From assembly GCF_000017165.1 (NCBI RefSeq), contig NC_009634.1, positions 1,596,552 to 1,660,551 on the forward strand: 64,000 nucleotides of DNA, given 5' to 3'. The DNA is from Methanococcus vannielii SB. GTDB lineage: Archaea; AGJL01; Methanococci; Methanococcales; Methanococcaceae. The notes beneath the pieces are model-generated. The model worked only from the letters and a program-made list of their open reading frames with translations. It did not search any database and was not told the DNA's origin. The translations under genes were made by a program, and so were the position numbers. Each line of letters begins with the position of its first letter. The first letter of the stretch is position 1. Of the stretch, positions 28,000 through 36,502 are shown piece after piece.

Positions 28000-28317
28000 A
28001 TGATAAAATATTTGGGCACAATTTCTGAAAATGAAGTAATTCTTAGAAATATTGAGTATTTAACTAATAAAAATCATAAATATACTTCTGAACTGTTGCC
28101 TGATGCTATTAAAAAAATATTATTTGGAATAGAAGCTGTAACAATGGCTGAAAAACTCCTGCCTGAAATTGAAAATGATAGAATTAAAAAAGACCTTGAA
28201 AAAATACTATTTTCCGAGAAAGAAAGTTTGATTGACCATGTTACAGTTTTACTAAACTACGAATATACTCGAAGCGGACATAATTTATCAAACTGTAAAT
28301 TAATTTATTTAGAATAA
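28000..28317 (+). CDS. Hypothetical helical protein (105 aa)
   Basis: I do not recognise this small, mostly helical protein. The ATG at 28000 has a GGGGGAT ribosome site; an ATG at 27988 overlaps that site. It contains charged helices (ENDRIKKDLEKILFSEKESL) and no membrane segment. A separate 17-codon frame (27975-28028, after AGGTGTCGG) overlaps its start in another frame and could be a leader peptide, but this is weak. The gene stands alone. Confidence 0.55.
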   Translation: MIKYLGTISENEVILRNIEYLTNKNHKYTSELLPDAIKKILFGIEAVTMAEKLLPEIENDRIKKDLEKILFSEKESLIDHVTVLLNYEYTRSGHNLSNCKLIYLE

Positions 28318-28429
28318 TTGCCGTAAAATATAAACTTATCTTTAAAAAGCTGTTTTAAAATTAATAATCTATTTAATTACTTTAAGTAGCAAAAACTTAA
28401 ACATGCAACTATGAAATTTAAAATTGAAA

Positions 28430-28600
28430 TTAAATCTTTTTTTCAGAAATCCATTCTTCCCATTTTATAAGCTTATATCCTTCAACCATGACGGCATTTC
28501 TTATTATTCCAAGTATTTCAGCAGAATTTTTATCATGAACGATTTTTTCCCAAATATCCCCGTCCTTTTCAAAATAAAATTTAGTATAGTTAATAGGCAT
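28430..28600 (-). CDS. Small hypothetical protein (56 aa)
   Basis: This short gene lies on the minus strand between two plus-strand genes. An AGGTGAAAG ribosome site sits 4 nt before the ATG at 28600, a textbook Methanococcus arrangement. The product begins MPINYTKFYFEKDGDIWEKI and ends in KWEEWISEKKI, with a balanced mix of charged and aromatic residues typical of a real small folded protein. I do not recognise a family. It is short enough to be lost by usual length cut-offs. Confidence 0.7.
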   Translation of the reverse strand: MPINYTKFYFEKDGDIWEKIVHDKNSAEILGIIRNAVMVEGYKLIKWEEWISEKKI

Positions 28601-28723
28601 AACTTTCACCTTGAAAACAATTAATAAAACATATAAACTAAGTACATTAAAAATATTATAGATTAATAAATGTTTATATAATATTGTTTATATTATGAAA
28701 ATGAGTTTAAAAGGAGGAATAAT

Positions 28724-28978
28724 ATGGCAATCAAAATTAGCGACTTATTAAACAAAAAAATATACACAACTGAGGCTATTTATGTTGGAAAGGTATACGA
28801 TGCAATGGTTGATACCGATAAGGCTGCAATAAGTGGTATTGTTATTACTGATGTTTCAAGCGGATGCTTAAATGAAACTATTGATGATCCTACAAAGAAA
28901 ATAGTACTGCCATTTAATCTAATCTCCGCAATTGGGAACATTATTTTAATAAAACCTCCTATTACAGGTAAATTTTAA
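28724..28978 (+). CDS. PRC-barrel domain protein
   Basis: The 84-residue protein is a single PRC-barrel, a small beta-barrel found in photosynthetic reaction centre H subunits and RimM, and common as stand-alone archaeal proteins. [20 protein letters not shown] is the typical opening, with the Gly-Lys-Val and Asp positions kept, and [19 protein letters not shown] closes the barrel. The ribosome site AAGGAGGAAT is strong. Its partner is unknown. It ends 26 bases before the aspartate dehydrogenase start and may be co-transcribed with it. Confidence 0.82.
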
Positions 28979-29004
28979 TTTATCAAACGCCCTTGGGGTT
29001 AAAA

Positions 29005-29808
29005 ATGTTAAAAGTCGGGATTGTAGGCTGTGGTGCAGTAGCATCACTTATAACAAAAGCACTGCTTTCGGAAAGAATACCTAAAGCAAGGGTTTTGGCG
29101 TTTTATGATGTAAATTATGAAAAAGCAAAAAAACTTTCAGAAGAAACTGGGGCAGAATCCTGTGTTTCAATTGACGAACTTGTATCAAAAGATCTCGATT
29201 TAATTTTGGAATGTGCATCAGTAAGTGCAGTCGAAGAAACTGTATTAAAATCTATCTTAAGTGGAAAAGATGTTATAATAATGAGTGTAGGGGCTTTTGC
29301 TAATAAAAAATTGTTTTTGAATCTTTATAAGCTTGCTGAAGAAAAAAACCAAAAAATATATGTTCCATCAGGTGCAGTTGCAGGAATTGATGCAATTAAG
29401 GCAGGATCATTAGGTCAAATATCTGATGTTACCTTAACAACAACAAAACCAGTTATGGGATTAAAAGATGCAATACTAGATTTGGGGCTGAAACCTGAGG
29501 AAATAACGGAACCAAAAGTGGTTTTCGAAGGAAATGTTTTCGAAGCTATTTCAAAATTTCCCCAAAACATAAATGTTTCAGTAGTACTTTCACTAGCTTC
29601 TAAATATCCCGCAAAGGTTAAAATTATTGCAGACCCCAATTTAATTGTAAACCGGCACGAAATATTAGTTAAGGGCTCAATTGGAACAATTAAAACATGT
29701 GTTGAAAATAACCCTTGTAAGGATAATCCAAAAACGTCTGCACTTGCTGCATTTTCAGTTATGCGGTTGATAAAAGATTTATCTGAACCTATTCGAATAG
29801 GGACGTAA
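29005..29808 (+). CDS. L-aspartate dehydrogenase
   Basis: This enzyme oxidises L-aspartate to iminoaspartate with NAD(P)+, replacing aspartate oxidase in archaeal NAD biosynthesis. The 267-residue protein has the Rossmann motif [13 protein letters not shown] near residue 3, [13 protein letters not shown] near residue 72, [12 protein letters not shown] near 126, and NRHEI near 214, where His is the expected catalytic residue, plus [11 protein letters not shown] near 242. I choose the ATG at 29005, which follows GGGGTTA. Neighbours do not include nadA or nadC. Confidence 0.9.
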
Positions 29809-29944
29809 AATTAGGAATAGGGGGCTAAAAATATAAGGTATGTACGTAAAAAACAATTAAAACATATTATTTTTATATCTTAAACATAATTTAATATTTA
29901 ATCTTATTAATTTTAATAAATATTTAAAAACGTTTTCAAGGGCA

Positions 29945-30871
29945 TTATATCTTAGAAACACCCAAAACTCTTACTTTTGCACTTCCATCCAATAGCACAA
30001 ATATATCGCCTGATTCATAACATACGGGTTTTAAAAGGCTTAATTTTAATCTGTTACCATTCTTTGAATCGACTTTACAGCTTACCGTCTGTAATCCAAC
30101 GACTATCTGGTATCCTTCTCCAGAAATAATTTCTTTAGTCATGTACGGATTCCAAGTCATTTCTAGTTCAACTTTATCTGAGACGCTTAAATTTCCGTTT
30201 GAAAGAACAAGGCCTCTTTCTAAATCGTCAACATCAATTCCTTTTAATGCAAGACCGACTCTTGAATTTGTTTTAGCTTCTTTAACATCCCTATCATGGA
30301 CTTGAATACTCTTTACCATGGCTTTAGCGGTTTTAGGATAAATTCTTAAATTATCATGAACAGAAACATTTCCTTTTTCTACCTTTCCCAATATTACTGT
30401 TCCAACGCTTCTTACCGAAAAAAAATGGTCAATCGGGATTTTTACGTATTCGCTACTTTTTTCAACTTCTGGAAGCTTCACCATTTTTTCCCTTATTTTT
30501 ATGTAGTCCTTTTCTAAAATTTCAAAGTTTTTCATAGATGTGTTTGAAATAATAGATTTTAGCTGGTTTATATCAACGTATTCCCCTACAACAAAAAAAC
30601 CCCTTTCAACACCAAATAAATTAAGTGTTAAAAGTGTTTCCCCAATTTCGGGCTTTATTTCATCAATAAATACTAGAGCGTAGTCCATCATATTAATAGC
30701 ATATATTAATGGATGAATTCTCTCAGGATACCTCGTAGGTTCAATAAATACTGCTGAATCATCGCCATTTTTGTAATTATAAAGCGTAATATCCGTAGAA
30801 GTTCCTTTTTTTGCAATATTTTTACCTGCATCTTCAAAGTCACCAAAAATTCCAATTGCGACATCCGTCAT
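29945..30871 (-). CDS. EF-Tu/SelB-like protein with degenerate GTPase domain
   Basis: The C-terminal half resembles the beta-barrel domains 2 and 3 of translational GTPases: IPIDHFFSVRSVGTVILGKV near residue 150, then ARVGLALKGIDVDDLERG-type text near 205 (here SRVGLALKGIDVDDLERG), as in SelB and EF-1alpha. The N-terminal 140 residues occupy the place of the G domain, yet the expected P-loop GxxxxGK(S/T), DxxG and NKxD motifs are not visible; the start reads VAIGIFGDFEDAGKN. So GTP hydrolysis is doubtful. Similar G-domain-less factors are known in methanogens but their role is unclear. It may bind a tRNA or the ribosome. The 136-base spacer to its left holds no gene. Confidence 0.7.
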   Translation of the reverse strand: MTDVAIGIFGDFEDAGKNIAKKGTSTDITLYNYKNGDDSAVFIEPTRYPERIHPLIYAINMMDYALVFIDEIKPEIGETLLTLNLFGVERGFFVVGEYVDINQLKSIISNTSMKNFEILEKDYIKIREKMVKLPEVEKSSEYVKIPIDHFFSVRSVGTVILGKVEKGNVSVHDNLRIYPKTAKAMVKSIQVHDRDVKEAKTNSRVGLALKGIDVDDLERGLVLSNGNLSVSDKVELEMTWNPYMTKEIISGEGYQIVVGLQTVSCKVDSKNGNRLKLSLLKPVCYESGDIFVLLDGSAKVRVLGVSKI

Positions 30872-31022
30872 AATTTCACCATGTTTCGATTAAACGTGTA
30901 GTTTTAAATTACCGTTTTTAAATATAAATATATACACCACGAATTTTAAAATCCTTTAAAATCAATATTAAATTAACGTATTTTAAACTTCAAAAAATAA
31001 CTAGTGGCTAAAGGGATTTACG

Positions 31023-32132
31023 ATGAAAAAAATCGTTATATGCTGTATTATACTTTTTACAGGGCTATGTGGATGTATTTTGGACTTGAATGATTTTTTT
31101 GACTACCAAAATAATGTTTCAAGTGAAATTTTAGTTCCAATAGATTTAAATTCCTTTGAAAGAAGCGAAGAATTAGGCAATGAAGTTAAAAATCAAGAAA
31201 TTAACGAAATTGATGAGTATTATATTCGTACATACGTATGGAATTATAATGGGGATGAGTGGTCATGGGACTTAAAAATCCCAAAATCGGCTTTTGAATA
31301 TTATTCTAATAAACCTCATAATCGTGAAGACAACTATGCACAATATGCACTTTCTGACTACGATAAAACGTATTTAAACTACATGGTTCAAAGTTTTAAG
31401 GAAGTTTCAAAACAAAAAAATTATTCTGACTACGATACTGTCTTATTCATAATTTCATTTGTGCAATCCCTTGAATACGCCTCAGATGACGTTACAACAG
31501 GTTATGATGAGTACCCTAGATATCCGATAGAAACACTCGTAAATATAGGTGGAGACTGTGAAGATACATCAATACTGGCTGCTGCACTTTTAAATGAACT
31601 CGGATATGATGTAGTACTACTTGAACTTCCAAGACACATGGCTATCGGGATTAGGGGGGGTAAGGGTATTTATGGTACTTATTACCAGTATAATGGTAAT
31701 AACTACTACTATCTTGAAACAACCGGTAAAAATTGGGATATCGGGGAAATTCCTGAAGAATACTTTGGAAAAAATGCTATAGTACGACCTTTAATTCAAA
31801 TTCCTAGGATGCATATGGAATTTTACGCCCAAAAAATAGGTCAAGATAGATTTTATGAATACTACAATGTACGGTGCAATATTGAACACATCGGTTCAGG
31901 AATTGCAAAAGACTTGAAATTAGATATTTATGCAACAAAACTTGAAAATGTAGAAAATTATATGTGGACATCATACCAGACATTAAATCTTGGAGATTAT
32001 TCTGAAGGGAGTACTTTAGAAGTAGAAACAGTTTTAAAAATTCCTAAAAATACTCGTACTAAAATTTACTGCACGTTATATGGTGAAAACATTAAAGAAA
32101 TAGAAATTTCAACTAAAGAATTTTATACCTAG
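31023..32132 (+). CDS. Exported lipoprotein with transglutaminase-like domain
   Basis: The N terminus is a signal peptide with a lipobox (FTGLCGC), so the protein is likely anchored to the outer face of the membrane. The middle shows a transglutaminase-like cysteine-peptidase fold: GGDCEDTSILAAALL with Cys179, LPRHMAIGI with His205, and YYYLETTGKNWDIGE, where a Glu-Thr stands where Asp is usual for the third member of the triad. A C-terminal immunoglobulin-like stretch follows. Target proteins are unknown. It is followed by another exported protein gene on the same strand after 154 bases. Confidence 0.82.
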   Translation: MKKIVICCIILFTGLCGCILDLNDFFDYQNNVSSEILVPIDLNSFERSEELGNEVKNQEINEIDEYYIRTYVWNYNGDEWSWDLKIPKSAFEYYSNKPHNREDNYAQYALSDYDKTYLNYMVQSFKEVSKQKNYSDYDTVLFIISFVQSLEYASDDVTTGYDEYPRYPIETLVNIGGDCEDTSILAAALLNELGYDVVLLELPRHMAIGIRGGKGIYGTYYQYNGNNYYYLETTGKNWDIGEIPEEYFGKNAIVRPLIQIPRMHMEFYAQKIGQDRFYEYYNVRCNIEHIGSGIAKDLKLDIYATKLENVENYMWTSYQTLNLGDYSEGSTLEVETVLKIPKNTRTKIYCTLYGENIKEIEISTKEFYT

Positions 32133-32286
32133 ATACTATTTTTATTTAAAAATATTTTTTAATCGTATTATTAATGAAATTTAAATTGATTTAAACATTG
32201 TTCGGCGTATCTCGAACAAAATCCTTATTTTTATATTGTTTTAAGTAGGAATTTAACTTGAACACAAGATAATTTTGAGGTATATC

Positions 32287-32889
32287 ATGAAAAAAAATAA
32301 TATGTTAATTGGCGTACTTTTAGCATTTTGCTGCTGCTTGATTGTAGCAAGCTTTGCATTTTTTCCAAAAGATGCTAATTTAGATAATAACGTACTTGAA
32401 AATGGTGAAAAAAACCACGAAAAAATTGTTGGAGTTATAGAATTCATAGAATCTTTTGAAAAGTACGAAAGATTACATATAATTGGCGGTAATGGTAATA
32501 AATATGTAGTAAACGTACAAAATGATACCAAAATTGAATTTTTGGAGTTTTCAAAATCAGAAATTTCAGTTGGCGGGTTAATTGAGGTTAAATATAATGG
32601 GGTAATGACAAAGTCTCTTCCACCAATATTAAATGCGGATTCATTAATATACTATCCAAAAGAGATCGTAACTACTGGAAAAGTACTTGAAATTGGGGAA
32701 ATGAATGGATATAAACGATTTTTAATTGAAGGGGAAAACAGTCTTTGTTATGTGACTGTTACTAACGATACAATTATTTCTGGAAATCTAAGTGACGTAA
32801 AAATAGACGATATTGTTACATACACTTCAATAATCCAGCTTTTAAGTTACCCTGGACAGTGTGCTGCAATACACTTTATAGTATGGTAA
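32287..32889 (+). CDS. Membrane-anchored exported protein of unknown function
   Basis: The 200-residue protein has one N-terminal hydrophobic segment (MLIGVLLAFCCCLIVASFAF, about residues 6-25) and then a secreted domain. That domain appears to hold two similar beta-rich repeats, each of the type GVIEFIESFEKYERLHI... NDTKIEF and GKVLEIGEMNGYKRFLI... NDTIIS, which look like OB-fold or small barrel modules. I see no enzymatic motif. The ATG at 32287 follows TGAGGTATATC. Confidence 0.6.
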   Translation: MKKNNMLIGVLLAFCCCLIVASFAFFPKDANLDNNVLENGEKNHEKIVGVIEFIESFEKYERLHIIGGNGNKYVVNVQNDTKIEFLEFSKSEISVGGLIEVKYNGVMTKSLPPILNADSLIYYPKEIVTTGKVLEIGEMNGYKRFLIEGENSLCYVTVTNDTIISGNLSDVKIDDIVTYTSIIQLLSYPGQCAAIHFIVW

Positions 32890-33023
32890 GGTAGGCTGAC
32901 TAAAAATATTATCAAAAACGAGTAACTTATGTTTGAAATATATTCTTTATTTTTAAATTAATTTTTATTTTTACGATATTTACAATAATATTGTTTTATT
33001 TTTACAATAATATCGCTATTATA

Positions 33024-33647
33024 TTACCGTTCAAAAAATGCTAATTTAATTCCCAATATTCCAAAAACGCTTGCTTTTAATGGGCAGACATATTTTTGGA
33101 ATTTTTTATTTTCAAATACTTTTAAACTAACAGCATTTGAAAGAATTGAAACGGCTGAAAAAATTAAAATTGCTTGAATCGTAAAAATAATTCCCAATAT
33201 TATCATTTGAATGGGTATATTGCCATAATCAGAATTTACAAACTGCGGGAGGAATGCTAAAAAGAAAAGTGAAACTTTTGGGTTTAATAAATTCATGAAA
33301 ATTCCTTTTCTATATAAATTTACTGGCTCTTTAACTACTGTTTTTTCAAAATTAGAACCATTTTTTTCAAAAAGTGCATTAATTGAAAGGTAAATTAAGT
33401 ATGCTGCTCCAACGTACTTAACTAAACTAAATCCAAGTGCAGAATTATATATTATTGCTGAAATTCCAACTGATGCAGCAATAGTATGCATAATTAATCC
33501 CGTACATAGTCCAAATGCAGTTAAAATACCTGCTTTTTTTCCATTTGAAATGCTTTGAACGGTTACAAACAAAATGTCAGGGCCGGGTAAAAGGGTCAAC
33601 ACAATTGATGTACTTATAAAATAAAATAAGTTTGAATATTCTATCAA
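33024..33647 (-). CDS. LysE/RhtB-family amino acid exporter
   Basis: The 207-residue protein has about six membrane helices and the family motif LTLLPGPDILFVTVQSISNG near residue 16, followed by LLNPKVSLFFLAFLPQFV near 122. These are typical of the LysE/RhtB translocators that export amino acids such as homoserine, threonine or lysine. The TTG at 33647 follows GGGTGAAATT, so I use it rather than the in-frame TTG at 33659. A divergent promoter region of 266 bases separates it from msrB. Confidence 0.9.
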   Translation of the reverse strand: MIEYSNLFYFISTSIVLTLLPGPDILFVTVQSISNGKKAGILTAFGLCTGLIMHTIAASVGISAIIYNSALGFSLVKYVGAAYLIYLSINALFEKNGSNFEKTVVKEPVNLYRKGIFMNLLNPKVSLFFLAFLPQFVNSDYGNIPIQMIILGIIFTIQAILIFSAVSILSNAVSLKVFENKKFQKYVCPLKASVFGILGIKLAFFER

Positions 33648-33913
33648 AATTTCACCCAAACGTCATATTCTTTAATTTTAAATTTAATTAGCTTTAAACG
33701 TAAATTAAACAAAAAATTTAACGCTAAAAGATTTTACCGTATGAACAATACTTAAATAGTCCAAATTTTGGGCTGTTTTTACATAATATCCCTTTTAATA
33801 ATATTTAAAAGTAATGAAAAACTAAAAAATAATTTATACTGATAAATTTATAAATTAATTTAAGAATCTTAAAATCGATTTGGTGTTACAATATATAACT
33901 TGGAGTTATAACT

Positions 33914-34306
33914 ATGAAAAAGGTTAATAAATCTGAAAAAGAATGGGAAGAGATTTTAACGCCTGAACAATTTTTAGTTACTCGAAAAAAAGGAACTGAA
34001 CCTCCATTTTCTGGAAAATACTATAATAATAAAGAAAAAGGAACATATTTATGTTCAAACTGTAAATCTGAATTATTTAGCCCTAACACAAAATATGATA
34101 GTAGTTCAGGTTGGCCAAGCTTTTATGCACCAATATTAAAAGAAAGTATAATATGCATTCAAGATAATTCATGCAATATTAAAAGAACTGAAGTAGTATG
34201 TGCAGTATGCAACGCACATTTAGGACATGTTTTTGACGATGGGCCAAAACCCACTGGAAAAAGATACTGTATTAATTCCATTTCACTTGAATTTTTAAAA
34301 CTATAG
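33914..34306 (+). CDS. msrB: Peptide-methionine (R)-S-oxide reductase
   Basis: MsrB reduces methionine-R-sulfoxide in proteins. The 130-residue protein has two zinc-binding CxxC pairs (CSNC near residue 50 and CAVC near residue 96), SSGWPSFYAP near residue 66, HLGHVFDDGPKPTGKRYCIN near residue 102 with the catalytic Cys in RYCIN. No MsrA domain is fused. The ribosome site is TTGGAG. It serves oxidative repair in a strict anaerobe; regulation is not evident. Confidence 0.95.
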   Translation: MKKVNKSEKEWEEILTPEQFLVTRKKGTEPPFSGKYYNNKEKGTYLCSNCKSELFSPNTKYDSSSGWPSFYAPILKESIICIQDNSCNIKRTEVVCAVCNAHLGHVFDDGPKPTGKRYCINSISLEFLKL

Positions 34307-34376
34307 TAAAAAAATGGTATTTAAATAAGTTATGGGGTTAATTTTAATTTAAATTTTAAATTCTATGGATGATAAG

Positions 34377-34976
34377 ATGACTATCAAAAAACTAACAGGT
34401 TTTTTTGTTATACTTTTAGTATTTACTGGATTTACCGTTTATTATTCTGAAAAAATTTCTGGGCACGTTCAAAAATCAAATCCTGCAACTTTTGAAGTTC
34501 GAGGAAGTGAGGCTATAATGGTTGGAGTTATAAATGAAGATATAGTGGAAAAAGTAAGTACTCTAATACATGACTATCCAAAAGTAAATAAAATCGTTCT
34601 TTTAAATGTTCCGGGATCTAAAAATAGCTGGAAAACAATTGAAGCCGGAAAAATTGTCCGTAAAAATGGATTAAATACTCATGTTCCCAAAAATGGCTAC
34701 ATTGCATCTGGAGGAACGGTATTTTTCTGTGCAGGGATAAATCGGACGGTTGAATCCGGTGCAATAGTTGGGGTTCATTCTTGGAGCAATAATATAATTG
34801 ACGATGCATCAATACTCCCAAAAAACCACCCTTATCACAAGGTATATTTAGACTACTTTGAAGAAATGGGCATATCTGATGAATTTTACTGGTTTATGAT
34901 AGAATCTGCCCCGTCATTTAGAATGCATTATATGACAGAATATGAACTAAAAAAATATGGGTTAATTACTAATTAA
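34377..34976 (+). CDS. Exported ClpP/crotonase-like protein (COG3904-like)
   Basis: The protein has one N-terminal membrane segment (LTGFFVILLVFTGFTVYY) and an outside domain. The domain reads VNKIVLLNVPGSKNSWKTIE, then THVPKNGYIASGGTVFFCAG near residue 100, then GAIVGVHSWSN near 125. This order matches periplasmic ClpP-fold proteins in which a nucleophile in the SGGT/FFCAG loop is followed by a VH motif. Whether Ser or Cys is the nucleophile is unclear. I start at 34377, after GGATGATAAG; an ATG at 34365 overlaps that site. The substrate is unknown. Confidence 0.65.
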   Translation: MTIKKLTGFFVILLVFTGFTVYYSEKISGHVQKSNPATFEVRGSEAIMVGVINEDIVEKVSTLIHDYPKVNKIVLLNVPGSKNSWKTIEAGKIVRKNGLNTHVPKNGYIASGGTVFFCAGINRTVESGAIVGVHSWSNNIIDDASILPKNHPYHKVYLDYFEEMGISDEFYWFMIESAPSFRMHYMTEYELKKYGLITN

Positions 34977-35000
34977 AGAATTTTACCATTAACAATTTAA

Positions 35001-35732
35001 TTAATCCCTACTTCTTAATTTAGATAGGAGCCTTAATATTTCCAAGTAAAGCCATATTAAAGTTACCATAAGGCCAAATGCCCCGTACCATTCCATGTAT
35101 TTTGGTGCGCCGTATCTTTCGCCCCGCTCTATAAAATCGAAGTCTAAAACAAGATTTAAAGCAGCGATTATTACAACAAAAAGGCTGAATAGTATTCCAA
35201 CTGGCCCGCTACCAAAGATTAACGGTATGGAAATTCCAAAAAATCCTAAAATCATGGATATTATATAAGTTAGTGCAATTCCGCCTGTTGCAGCAACAAT
35301 ACCGAGCTTAAAATTTTCAGTTGCACGAACTATTCTTAATTTATATGCAAAGAGTAGGCTAAACAATACTCCAAAAGTCGCTAAAACTGCTTGAAATACA
35401 ATTCCTGGGTAAGATAACTCAAAAAATCCAGATATTAGCCCTAAAAAAATCCCCTGAAAAATAGAATAAATAGGAACTGTTATACCTGACCATTCTTTTT
35501 TAAATATGGTTATAATTGCAATAACAAATCCCATTATTGGGGCCAGTATCATGATAAGTCCAGAATATGCACTTAAAAATATCATATCCCATGCAAAAAA
35601 TGCAGAAATTGAAACTATTGCTAGCGAAATCAATGTTTTATTAACGGTCCCATTAATAGTCATTGATTCATTCCCATAGTTATTAAATTCTCTAAAAACA
35701 CTTTCAGATAGTGCTGGATTACTTGTTCTCAC
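35001..35732 (-). CDS. Bax inhibitor-1 / YccA-like membrane protein
   Basis: This 243-residue protein has seven hydrophobic segments, the layout of the Bax inhibitor-1 (TMBIM/YccA) family of pH-sensitive Ca2+ leak channels. The N terminus carries the short TSNPALSESVFREF motif common to prokaryotic members of the family (YccA-type with long loop). LVLDFDFIERGERYGAPKYMEWYGAFGL near the C terminus holds the Asp pair expected to form the pH sensor. The GTG at 35732 follows AGGTGAT. Its cell role in archaea is unknown. Confidence 0.88.
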   Translation of the reverse strand: MRTSNPALSESVFREFNNYGNESMTINGTVNKTLISLAIVSISAFFAWDMIFLSAYSGLIMILAPIMGFVIAIITIFKKEWSGITVPIYSIFQGIFLGLISGFFELSYPGIVFQAVLATFGVLFSLLFAYKLRIVRATENFKLGIVAATGGIALTYIISMILGFFGISIPLIFGSGPVGILFSLFVVIIAALNLVLDFDFIERGERYGAPKYMEWYGAFGLMVTLIWLYLEILRLLSKLRSRD

Positions 35733-35854
35733 GTAAATCACCTTGATAATGCGTTAAAATATTTAAGATTATACTTATAAAGAATAATCTATACGTATAA
35801 AAATATGTCCACTATAAACTTAGAAAATAGTAAGAAATAAAAAATTATAAAAAA

Positions 35855-36091
35855 CTACTTATTGTTAAAAAGTTTTAAAATTCGTCTACCTTCGTCTGAA
35901 ATGTTAAATAGCACGGTTTTATCATTTACTGTAACTTCAATTATATTAAAATTGATAAGTTTTGCAATATCCTCAGAACTTATTTTGGTATTTTCTTTTG
36001 TTGAAATGACTTCGGAAAACCCCTTACTACCAATATACTCTAAAGCTTCAATTATTCCTTTTTTAGCTAAAAGTTCATCCAAAAAAATCAC
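35855..36091 (-). CDS. Small winged-helix-like protein (78 aa)
   Basis: The protein looks like one winged-helix domain: helix KKGIIEALEYIGSKG, a helix-turn-helix around ISSEDIAKLINFNIIEVT, and a beta wing KTVLFNISDEGRRILKLF. Such stand-alone wHTH proteins are frequent in methanogens and may bind DNA. No ligand domain is present. It has a weak ribosome site (CCGGTGATT). The function is not known. Confidence 0.6.
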   Translation of the reverse strand: MIFLDELLAKKGIIEALEYIGSKGFSEVISTKENTKISSEDIAKLINFNIIEVTVNDKTVLFNISDEGRRILKLFNNK

Positions 36092-36502
36092 CGGATTTGA
36101 TAATTACTAATAAACTAATGGATTAACTAATATTTCACGTTTTTATTTTTAAACTTTTTTATCGTTAACAAATCAATAATGTATTAAAAGGTGAATTACA
36201 TGATTTTAAATTATGTTTAAAGTCAAGACCTAAAATTAATGAAACAATTTTTAAAATTTTACTAGTAGTTAAATTACCCGAAAACAAGTTATTTTAAAAA
36301 GAAATTTTGGAAAGTATAATAGTATTTATATTTTCATCAACTGCAAAAACTAAAACATAATTTTTTATCCATATGTACTTTTTTTAAATTATTAAGGGGC
36401 TTTTTTAAATTTTTGTAGTGATTTTGGATTTTAGATAGTTTCGATAAAACATTGTCTAAATTTTTTGTAATTTTTGATAACTACATTAATTATTCCATTA
36501 CT
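36092..36502. other. 411-base intergenic region, no gene seen
   Basis: The stretch is AT-rich. The only marked element is a GGTGAATTAC ribosome-like site at 36191-36200 followed by a six-codon frame, too short to support. It must contain the promoter of the small winged-helix gene on the minus strand and the end of the ABC operon. I see nothing else. Confidence 0.4.

Noticed and set aside
27975-28028. 17-codon leader peptide overlapping the gene at 28000
   Set aside because: It has a ribosome-like site but no composition or attenuation features to support it.
36199-36219. Six-codon frame after GGTGAATTAC
   Set aside because: Too short to support as a gene; noted in the intergenic entry.
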